Of a DNA stretch of 20,116 bases, positions 14,309-20,116 are shown in pieces. The number at the start of each line of letters is the position of its first letter. Within the stretch, counting starts at the first letter, position 1. The notes under the pieces are model-generated. The model searched no databases. It saw nothing but the letters and a program-made list of their open reading frames with translations, and had not been told where the DNA came from. The stretch is taken from NCBI GenBank assembly GCA_011775825.1, contig JAABYK010000669.1, forward strand, positions 1 through 20,116, written 5' to 3'. Made by a program: the position numbers and the translations under genes. The DNA is from Candidatus Zhuqueibacterota bacterium (GTDB lineage: Bacteria > Zhuqueibacterota > Zhuqueibacteria > Oceanimicrobiales > Oceanimicrobiaceae).

Positions 14309-15718
14309 TCAGGACGACGCTACCGCGCGCATGGGTTGACCGTAAACCCCATCAAACTTTTCGACGGATTCACCCGAATAGGGATAGCATGGAATAGGAA
14401 AGCGCTTGCAAATCTGGGCAACTTCGGCGCGTATGGAGGTCTTAACAGATTTGTCCAATTCAAACGTACGGTCATCAAGAGGCCTTACAGATGAAAGAAC
14501 TCGGTGAATGAGTTCAGCGCACATTGGCATCTCCTCCGGCCCCATTCCCTTAAGGGCCAGACTATTGGTGCCGATGCGAATCCCGCTGGTAATGAATGCC
14601 GATTGCTGATCTCCCGGGATTCTATTTTTATTGACAACAATATTGCAATCCTCCAGAGCTTTTTCGGCAACCAATCCGGTAATACCATTCGAGATGACGT
14701 CGACGACGACGAGGTGATTGTCAGACCCACCTGTGATCACATGGTACCCCATTTCCATGAAACATCTGGCGAGGGCTCTGGCATCGGCGACGATTCTTTT
14801 CATCCGCTCCTTAAACTCAGGAGTGAGCACCATACCGAGCGCTTTGGCTTTTGCAGCGATGGAATTCAGATTCGGCGCACCCTGAAAGAAAGGGAAGACA
14901 CCTTTCTGAACCACTTCAAAAAGTTTTCCCTTGCCGTCTGGAGCCGGGCGGTCGTAATCTTTTCCCATCATGATCAAACCGCCTCTCGGTCCATAAATCT
15001 GTTTGTGCGTGCAGGTAGTCGTAAAGTGGACATGGTCGATTGGGCTGGGATGCAGGCCAGCGATGATCAGTCCGGCAATATGCGTGATATCGGCCAACAC
15101 ATAAGCTCCGACCTCGTCGGCAATCTCACGAAATCGTTCAAAATCTATGATCCTGGGATAGGCTGTGGTGCCGCAGATGATCAGCTTTGGCATGTGCTCT
15201 TGAGCGAGTCTGTGGACTCGCTCATAATCAATGCGCTCATGGTTCTCTAAGCCATATCCAATGGCATTGAAATATTGCCCGGACACAGACGCTTTGGACC
15301 CATGGGTGAGATGTCCTCCGGAGTTAAGCTCCATACCGAGCAGGGTATCACCTGGCTTGAGCAGCCTGCACATCACAACTTGATTGGCCGTGGTAGCGGA
15401 GTGGGACTGAACATTGGCATATTGGGCACCAAAGGCCTCTTTTGCACGATCAATGGCTAACTGCTCGATCTTATCGATGACTTTGCAGCCAGCATGAAAT
15501 CTCGCTCCGGGATAGCCCTCAGCGGTTACATTAACGGGCACCATGCTGTCACAAATCAAAACTGATGGGTCCACCACACTGGAAGCGGCAACCATGGTTA
15601 AAACATTGGCTTGACGATGATATTCCTCGTAGAGTAATCCATAAAGCGTTGGATCCCCACTATAAAGGTGCTCTATTCCTTGTTGTACATACTTAGCAAG
15701 AATCGTATCGTTTGTCAT
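14309..15718 (-). CDS. Serine hydroxymethyltransferase homologue, divergent active site
   Basis: A 469-residue PLP enzyme clearly of the SHMT family: IEQLAIDRAKEAFGAQYANV, GGHLTHGS, ADITHIAGLI (D210, H213) and TTTCTHKQIYGPRGGLI with the PLP lysine K239, plus TSGIRIGTNS carrying the carboxylate-binding arginine. Compared with E. coli GlyA, several active-site residues are changed: KYAEGYP reads VTAEGYP (Tyr55 to T65), KRYYGG reads ARFHAG (Tyr64 to F74, Tyr65 to H75), and the ASEN segment reads AASSV. This makes housekeeping serine-glycine conversion less likely and suggests a specialised aldolase or hydroxymethyl-transfer role on an unusual amino acid of the pathway. AAGGAAGG seven bases before ATG 15718 supports the start. 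It sits directly after the phosphodiesterase-like gene and before GT4 copy B. Confidence 0.93.
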   Translation of the reverse strand: MTNDTILAKYVQQGIEHLYSGDPTLYGLLYEEYHRQANVLTMVAASSVVDPSVLICDSMVPVNVTAEGYPGARFHAGCKVIDKIEQLAIDRAKEAFGAQYANVQSHSATTANQVVMCRLLKPGDTLLGMELNSGGHLTHGSKASVSGQYFNAIGYGLENHERIDYERVHRLAQEHMPKLIICGTTAYPRIIDFERFREIADEVGAYVLADITHIAGLIIAGLHPSPIDHVHFTTTCTHKQIYGPRGGLIMMGKDYDRPAPDGKGKLFEVVQKGVFPFFQGAPNLNSIAAKAKALGMVLTPEFKERMKRIVADARALARCFMEMGYHVITGGSDNHLVVVDVISNGITGLVAEKALEDCNIVVNKNRIPGDQQSAFITSGIRIGTNSLALKGMGPEEMPMCAELIHRVLSSVRPLDDRTFELDKSVKTSIRAEVAQICKRFPIPCYPYSGESVEKFDGVYGQPMRAVASS

Positions 15719-15787
15719 GGGTTTTCCTTCCTTTCAAATAGGGTAAGAAAAAGTTCGGTGAGCGATTGGAGGCTTACTGTTTAGCTG

Positions 15788-17800
15788 TTAAAGGTAACCC
15801 AAGCCACTAAGCCGTTCACGGATCAGTTTTTCTTCATCTTCTGAACCTGTGCGCCGCGATCGCGTCTCGTTATTCTCATCAATAATAGTCCTCGACTTAT
15901 TTTCGGTTGGCGCAGAGGCGTCGTGAAGCAGCGATTCCCCTTCCATCGCCTGACCTTTTGGAACGTCCAGGGCTGCAAGAATGGTTGGCGCCAAGTCAAC
16001 TAAGCTCGGGCTTGTTTGCACGCTCTGATCATCCTTGCTTCCACGGAAGGGTCGATTCATGAAAAGCACCCCGGGAACAAGGGATGGGTCGATTATATGG
16101 TCGCCGCTCCACTTCTTGACGTTGTCTTCGAATTGTCCTGCGGGCATGCCACCCAAACCTGTAGCCCAGGATACCCGGTAACCCGGACTGAAGTTGACAA
16201 GCAGATCCGGCGACTCGGCAGCGTAAAAACCCGTGTAGATTTCCTCGCGCGTGACAACGCTTCGAATTGCTACTTCTCCCCGCTCCGGATCTCCGAGACC
16301 AGTTAAACCTTTCATGATAGCTTCTTTTACAGCTTCGACATCCTGCGGATTGACCACACCCTTTTCTTCTCGCCCTTTGAGGTTCAGGTAGATACCACTT
16401 AAACCAAGGGCATAGGCTTTTGTCCTGCTCCAGTCCACATTCGGGAAAAAGTCACCGCTTTCGTCGCCCGGTTTAGCGCCGTCATGCAACCCCAGAAAGC
16501 CGTTATCGTACAGCCAGGTATTCAGATGGACGCCGCGCTGAAAACTACTGAACCCGTGATCGCTTAAAACAATAAAAAGGGTTTGGTCGTCAACATAGTC
16601 CAAGGCTTTTCCAACAATGGCATCACACCTGCGATAGCAGTCTTCGATGATTCGCCGCATGGTCTCATTAGCTTTGCCATGATTCGCAGGATGCCCATTT
16701 TCACGAAACCGCCAAAACATGTGCTGGAAGCGGTCTGGGGTGTCGAAGAGGCAGAAGAACAACCCGACATCGAAGCGATCCAGTTCATAGAGCATCATCT
16801 TTTCCCGCTCATGCAGCACGATCTCGCATTGCTGTAAATATGCGGCTTCATCCAAACGGCCATTGTTTAATCCAGTATGGTCCTCGACCATGCCTGTGGT
16901 ATAAAACGTCCCTATCTCTTTTGCCAAATCCCTGGCGTACTCCGGTGGTGAGCTGATCGGGTAAAGGGGTATGGTGTTCGGGTCGTAATTGATTGGGCTA
17001 GCGTACAGTTCAAAAACGGGCTCCATCCGCACCAGGTAAAAGCGTACAATACCGCAAACCGACTGCAGCGGCCCGGTTTTGAATTTCACCCGCAACCAGT
17101 CACTCCACTGTCTTTCCTGAATCTCCAGCTCTTTCGGATGGCCTTTTGATCTCAGAACCACTCGTTTCGCTGAAGGCTGAAGCTGTAGCGTAATTTCAAA
17201 CTTGCAATCTGATTGTGTTTTGGTATTGCGCGGGCCCAGGAGCCAAGTTTCTATGGTCCGGTTGCTATGGCTCTGAACATGTATGATGTTTTCACTCTCC
17301 CGGCTCTCAACGCTTTCATTCGAAGAGTAAAATGTTGAGGTTCCCAGTCCTCCGCGCACATCTGGAACACCCATCCCCGCTAACATCTTTCCGCGAGTAT
17401 TGTCTGGAGGATACGTGCATGGACAGCGCAAAATCACTGATGGAATTCCAGCATCTGAAAGCAGTTGCCAAACGGGCGTACCGCCTCGCAAATTCACAAG
17501 TTTAGGAGGAAGTAAAGCATTTCGCCGCTCATAGCGATTGAGCGCCAGGTCCGGTAAATATGTCCTGGGGTTACGGGCGACGAAATCAAAAACTCCATGA
17601 CCGCCTGGGTTTGTGCCGGTCGCAAATGACGACCACGCCACTGGCGTTTGTGCCGGATAAGTCGTGCGAACATGAGAATAGCCGCCCTGGTCTCGCAATC
17701 TTGACAGATTTGGCAACTCGCCAGAATCCAGCATGGAGGAGACAATTTTGGGTTCGAAGCCATCCAAACCAATGACGATTGCTTTTTTCAGAGCTTTCAT
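15788..17800 (-). CDS. Alkaline-phosphatase-superfamily type I phosphodiesterase/pyrophosphatase-like enzyme
   Basis: A 670-residue protein of the phosphodiest fold. Metal and nucleophile positions are visible: D13 in VIGLDGFEP, T52 in TYPAQTPVAWSSFATG, D353 to H360 in FDTPDRFQHMFW, D414-H415 in LSDHGF and H568 in SGDHI. ATGTNPGGHGVFDF and the C-terminal RLSGLGYL ending are shared by a bacterial subgroup of this family. Residues about 160-270 form an inserted, beta-rich section not obviously catalytic. There is no signal peptide or membrane segment, so it is probably cytoplasmic. Family members cleave phosphodiesters, phosphonates or sulfate esters; which one applies here cannot be told. It is the first gene after the mobile-element gap that separates it from the NRPS, 69 bases before the SHMT gene. 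No strong ribosome site precedes ATG 17800. Confidence 0.9.
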   Translation of the reverse strand: MKALKKAIVIGLDGFEPKIVSSMLDSGELPNLSRLRDQGGYSHVRTTYPAQTPVAWSSFATGTNPGGHGVFDFVARNPRTYLPDLALNRYERRNALLPPKLVNLRGGTPVWQLLSDAGIPSVILRCPCTYPPDNTRGKMLAGMGVPDVRGGLGTSTFYSSNESVESRESENIIHVQSHSNRTIETWLLGPRNTKTQSDCKFEITLQLQPSAKRVVLRSKGHPKELEIQERQWSDWLRVKFKTGPLQSVCGIVRFYLVRMEPVFELYASPINYDPNTIPLYPISSPPEYARDLAKEIGTFYTTGMVEDHTGLNNGRLDEAAYLQQCEIVLHEREKMMLYELDRFDVGLFFCLFDTPDRFQHMFWRFRENGHPANHGKANETMRRIIEDCYRRCDAIVGKALDYVDDQTLFIVLSDHGFSSFQRGVHLNTWLYDNGFLGLHDGAKPGDESGDFFPNVDWSRTKAYALGLSGIYLNLKGREEKGVVNPQDVEAVKEAIMKGLTGLGDPERGEVAIRSVVTREEIYTGFYAAESPDLLVNFSPGYRVSWATGLGGMPAGQFEDNVKKWSGDHIIDPSLVPGVLFMNRPFRGSKDDQSVQTSPSLVDLAPTILAALDVPKGQAMEGESLLHDASAPTENKSRTIIDENNETRSRRTGSEDEEKLIRERLSGLGYL

Positions 17801-17855
17801 GAGTACTTTAAGATTTTCAGCCTCCGCCTAAACCATTGTAAGACTCTACATAATG

Positions 17856-17913
17856 ATGTCATTTCGAGCTGCCGGAAATTGCTTCCCCTGAGAAATCGTG
17901 GTCGCAATGACAT
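17856..17913. repeat. Dispersed palindromic repeat, ATGTCATT..AATGACAT type
   Basis: A 58-base unit bounded by a perfect 8-base inverted repeat, ATGTCATT at 17856-17863 and AATGACAT at 17906-17913, with the interior TCGAGC and GAGAAATC blocks seen in interspersed palindromes of many bacterial genomes. It lies in the leader of the phosphodiesterase-like gene and could form a hairpin in that transcript. Confidence 0.6.
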
Positions 17914-17959
17914 TTCTTAATTATGGTTAGTCGTCTACAATAGTTTAGTACTAATTAAT

Positions 17960-18099
17960 TTAATGGCTGAACGAAAACTCGTTAGTGCACGTCATTCCGG
18001 CGTTGTTTTGTGCCGGAATCTCCTCGGAATTAGGCAGGAGATTCCCGAATAAAAGATTTCGGGAATGACAGGAATAGCCTGTTTTCGTTCAGCCATTAA
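17960..18099. mobile_element. MITE-like element with 19-bp terminal inverted repeats
   Basis: A 140-base non-coding element with perfect 19-base terminal inverted repeats: TTAATGGCTGAACGAAAAC at 17960-17978 and its inverse at 18081-18099, flanked by AATTAATT-like sequence. The inside is a nest of palindromes: GTCATTCC 17991-17998 with GGAATGAC 18062-18069; ATTCCGGC 17994-18001 with GCCGGAAT 18012-18019; GGAATCTCCT 18015-18024 with AGGAGATTCC 18036-18045; ATTCCCGAA 18041-18049 with TTCGGGAAT 18058-18066. It encodes no protein, which fits a miniature inverted-repeat element moved by a transposase elsewhere. Its right repeat supplies the stop codon of the small frame at 18089-18286. Confidence 0.75.
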
Positions 18100-18286
18100 T
18101 TAAATTCCGACAAAATGCGAAGAACTTTCGGAGCAGAGCCATGATACGGCGCCCGAACATCAAAAGCACACCACCGACAGCAGCCAGAAAAGACAGCAGC
18201 GGCATGAATGTTTCCGGACCGATATAAAGGATCACCATACCACCCAAAAGTGGAACTAAACATGTTACGTTAAGCAATTCAATCAT
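18089..18286 (-). CDS. Small two-helix membrane protein, end formed by the MITE
   Basis: A possible 65-residue protein with two hydrophobic segments (about 4-21, LLNVTCLVPLLGGMVILY, and 28-44, MPLLSFLAAVGGVLLMF) followed by a basic tail (GRRIMALLRKFF). A GAGAG site lies about eight bases before ATG 18286. The final residues NLING and the TGA stop fall in the right terminal repeat of the MITE-like element, so the original C-terminus was probably replaced by the insertion. No family is recognised. It stands alone between the transposase remnant and the MITE and could be a genuine small membrane protein or a chance hydrophobic frame. Confidence 0.45.
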   Translation of the reverse strand: MIELLNVTCLVPLLGGMVILYIGPETFMPLLSFLAAVGGVLLMFGRRIMALLRKFFAFCRNLING

Positions 18287-18335
18287 AAGGGCACTCTCAG
18301 GTTATGTGAAATATTCTCCCTTTTAGCTTCGAGCT

Positions 18336-18540
18336 TCACTTGATACCGTTTGTGGCGGAATAAAATGTATCAAGAGATTGTCTGCATTGTATGAGTGCTT
18401 GATCATACATCTTAGAATTGGCAAGATCGTTTTCTTCTCTGGATCGATGACGACCCCAATAACGCTTGCCAACACCACTATACTTCAGCGGTATCGAAAG
18501 CACCACGTGAATATGCCCCGGCTATTCAACTCCAACACCT
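18336..18540 (-). pseudogene. Decayed IS200/IS605-type (HUH, Y1) transposase fragment
   Basis: In the otherwise empty 258-base gap after the NRPS, the minus strand encodes GHIHVVLSIPLKYS around 18474-18518. This closely fits the HUH motif region (DHxHxxLSIPPKYS) of IS200/IS605 TnpA; HIH lies at 18507-18515. It is followed by GKRYWGRH, which resembles the later FW-x-RGY region with the middle deleted. A TAG stop lies just upstream at 18522-18524 and the catalytic tyrosine part is missing, so it is non-functional. The open frame continues to a TGA at 18336 with residues (SREENDLANSKMYDQAL) that I do not recognise. Short-motif evidence only. Confidence 0.45.
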
Positions 18541-18544
18541 CTAA

Positions 18545-20116
18545 TTAAAGCTTTTCTTCACTGGCTGCCAGCATGGATTTCACTTCGTCGTCTGAAAGCT
18601 GGTTGATCTGTATGAGCGCTCGCGCCACTTCAACAACATCGACTTGTGCTTCTTGTCCAGCCACTTGAATACGCTGCGACAGTTTTGCAACTGTAGGCGA
18701 TGCAAAGAGATATCGCAGCGGTAATTCTACCGGGAAGTTATCTTGCAAGCGTGTCATGATCTGGATTGCCAAAAGCGAATGTCCTCCCATCTCCAAAAAG
18801 TTATCATGGATACCCACCTTCTCGAACTCGAAGACTTCGGCCCAAATACTGGCAACGACTTCCTCCAGTGGATTTCTTGGCGGAGCAAAATCGGCTGTCA
18901 ACTCGGGCCTCGATTCATCCGGAAGCGGGAGCGCCCGTCTATCCACCTTGCCGTTTGGCGACAATGGCAGCGCATCCAGCAACACAAACGCAGACGGCAC
19001 CATGTAATCCGGCAACTTTTTTTGTAGGTAGGTACGCAATTCCGGCACCAGTTGACGAGCATAGACACTTTGGAGCGGATTATTCGCATAGTTGTTCCAG
19101 GGCTTGGGGCTGACTCCCTCATCAAAAAAAGCAGGAGCTAGTTTCGGAGACGAATCATCCAAGGTCTTCTGCACAAATTGGACATCATACATACCGTCTG
19201 AGCTGTAACCAGACCAGGTAACGTAAACATCATAAGGCAGTTCATCACCAATGGCCCAGAGTTCCTCGGGATCCACAAAACCATTGGATGACAGTTGGCT
19301 TAACGTTTCACGTAATTGCCCCACCGTTTCAGGGCCGTCAGAGTTTGCAAGCAATTCTACTGCTTCCATGTCTGCGGCCAGTCGCGCATTTGGAACGCCC
19401 TTAATTCCCAAGAACTCGGGCTGGGTATCGGCCAAGAGTCTCTTCAGACCTGGAACCGACAATCCTGCTTGCTGCCAGTCCAGCCACTGAATTTCCGGGT
19501 TGGAATGGGGCTCAGATCCAACCTGGAGAATAACATCGTAGCGGAAGCGTGTCATCTCATTGAGGTGTCTGCCACGCCTGAGCTGAATCTGCGCATGCGT
19601 AATTTGGGGCAGGTGCTGCTTCAAGGCCGAGAAGAAAGCGGGATCGATAAAGAGCTGCTCTTCTTTGCTCCTGGCTTTCTTAATGCGCTGGCGCAACTGT
19701 TCTCTGGAGGTCCAGGACGGAGCCTGATATAATTGAACGGAAGTATGAAACGTTTCCATGAGAGGGAGGCTAATCACATCCCCAATGTAGACAAAACCAC
19801 TCGGCTGTACTGCATTTACGGCCCCTTCAAGAACCCGCATCAGATAATCGACACCCGGAAAGAGCTGCACGACTGAGTGCAGAATGACCAGATCAAATGA
19901 GTTAGGCTCAATCCCTTCAAAGTTGTCCGCCATCCTTTGCATAAGACTCACTTGCGGCATGTGTAGCTCAGGTCTCGCCAGTTGCTGGCGAACATAATTG
20001 AGGCCGACTTCCGAGAAATCTGTGCCCACATATTTTTCGCAGCGTGGGGCGACTCGGAAAAGTAGCAACCCGGTGCCGCAGGCGAGTTCAAGCACACGTC
20101 TCGGTCTTAGCTCCAG
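18545..20116 (-). CDS. Nonribosomal peptide synthetase, C-terminal part: embedded methyltransferase, A-domain tail, PCP (cut by right edge)
   Basis: The last 523 residues of an NRPS whose N-terminus lies beyond the right edge; the frame is open to the final base. A SAM-dependent methyltransferase comes first (motif I VLELACGTGLLLF at 8-20, YVGTDFS, FDLVILHSVVQLFP), of the kind inserted in adenylation domains between motifs A8 and A9. About 300 residues later the adenylation tail resumes: LPDYMVPSAFVLLDALPLSP, then A10 NGKVDRRALPLPD (K390). A peptidyl carrier domain follows, with its phosphopantetheine serine in DNFLEMGGHSLLAIQIM (S447). After the carrier there are only about 75 residues, ending LSDDEVKSMLAASEEKL, and no thioesterase, reductase or condensation domain. 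The module therefore activates and N-methylates an amino acid, and the chain must be handed on or released by another protein. Confidence 0.95.
   Translation of the reverse strand: MELRPRRVLELACGTGLLLFRVAPRCEKYVGTDFSEVGLNYVRQQLARPELHMPQVSLMQRMADNFEGIEPNSFDLVILHSVVQLFPGVDYLMRVLEGAVNAVQPSGFVYIGDVISLPLMETFHTSVQLYQAPSWTSREQLRQRIKKARSKEEQLFIDPAFFSALKQHLPQITHAQIQLRRGRHLNEMTRFRYDVILQVGSEPHSNPEIQWLDWQQAGLSVPGLKRLLADTQPEFLGIKGVPNARLAADMEAVELLANSDGPETVGQLRETLSQLSSNGFVDPEELWAIGDELPYDVYVTWSGYSSDGMYDVQFVQKTLDDSSPKLAPAFFDEGVSPKPWNNYANNPLQSVYARQLVPELRTYLQKKLPDYMVPSAFVLLDALPLSPNGKVDRRALPLPDESRPELTADFAPPRNPLEEVVASIWAEVFEFEKVGIHDNFLEMGGHSLLAIQIMTRLQDNFPVELPLRYLFASPTVAKLSQRIQVAGQEAQVDVVEVARALIQINQLSDDEVKSMLAASEEKL

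Noticed and set aside
14504..15250. 248-codon open frame on the plus strand
   Set aside because: Antisense shadow of the SHMT gene, with no protein-like motif of its own.
17801..17959. Promoter for the phosphodiesterase-like gene
   Set aside because: No -35/-10 pair with acceptable spacing could be found by eye, so none is reported.

Overview
The window is 20.1 kb of one-directional coding sequence. Every supported gene lies on the minus strand, so transcription runs from the right edge (about 20116) to the left edge (1). It reads as the 3' part of a natural-product or exported-glycolipid biosynthetic cluster. The genes are the last module of a nonribosomal peptide synthetase (NRPS), an acyl-activating enzyme with a free acyl carrier protein, two GT4 glycosyltransferases, a GT75 (plant RGP/UDP-arabinopyranose mutase type) protein, several sulfotransferases, a dehydrogenase plus DegT-type aminotransferase pair, an SHMT homologue and an alkaline-phosphatase-superfamily enzyme. 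The organism cannot be fixed from the sequence. Intermediate G+C by eye, Shine-Dalgarno sites, a GxxExxY gene, FG-GAP/UnbV proteins and GTCATTCC..GGAATGAC dispersed palindromes suggest an uncultured Gram-negative bacterium of a large-genome lineage (for example Acidobacteria, KSB1/Calditrichaeota-like or deltaproteobacterial groups). This is inference only.

Right to left, in transcription order: 20116-18545 is the C-terminal end of an NRPS (embedded methyltransferase, A-domain tail, carrier protein, no thioesterase). 18544-17801 is a decayed mobile-element zone with an HUH-transposase remnant, a doubtful 65-residue membrane protein and two palindromic MITE-like repeats. 17800-12077 is a compact run: phosphodiesterase/sulfatase-fold enzyme, divergent SHMT, GT4 glycosyltransferase, PAPS sulfotransferase. 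12063-11596 is a GxxExxY gene bounded by inverted and direct repeats, which looks inserted. 11577-9080 is the Gfo/Idh/MocA oxidoreductase and the DegT aminotransferase. 9064-7522 holds a truncated sulfotransferase copy, an unknown membrane protein and an intact sulfotransferase. 7438-2930 is the carrier protein, a membrane-anchored FG-GAP/UnbV protein and the FAAL-like ligase. 2930-1 is a small broken or unusual reading frame, a second GT4 enzyme, the GT75 protein and a third sulfotransferase copy cut by the window edge.

A working model, inferred from gene content only: an acyl group is adenylated and loaded on the carrier protein, joined to an N-methylated peptide, then decorated with sugars (possibly an amino sugar or aminocyclitol made by the dehydrogenase/aminotransferase pair, and possibly a pentofuranose supplied by the GT75 protein) and sulfated several times. 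The product would be a sulfated glycolipopeptide or a sulfated glycolipid. Duplicated GT4 genes, three related sulfotransferase copies (one truncated), an inserted GxxExxY cassette and MITE-like repeats show that the locus is being actively rearranged.
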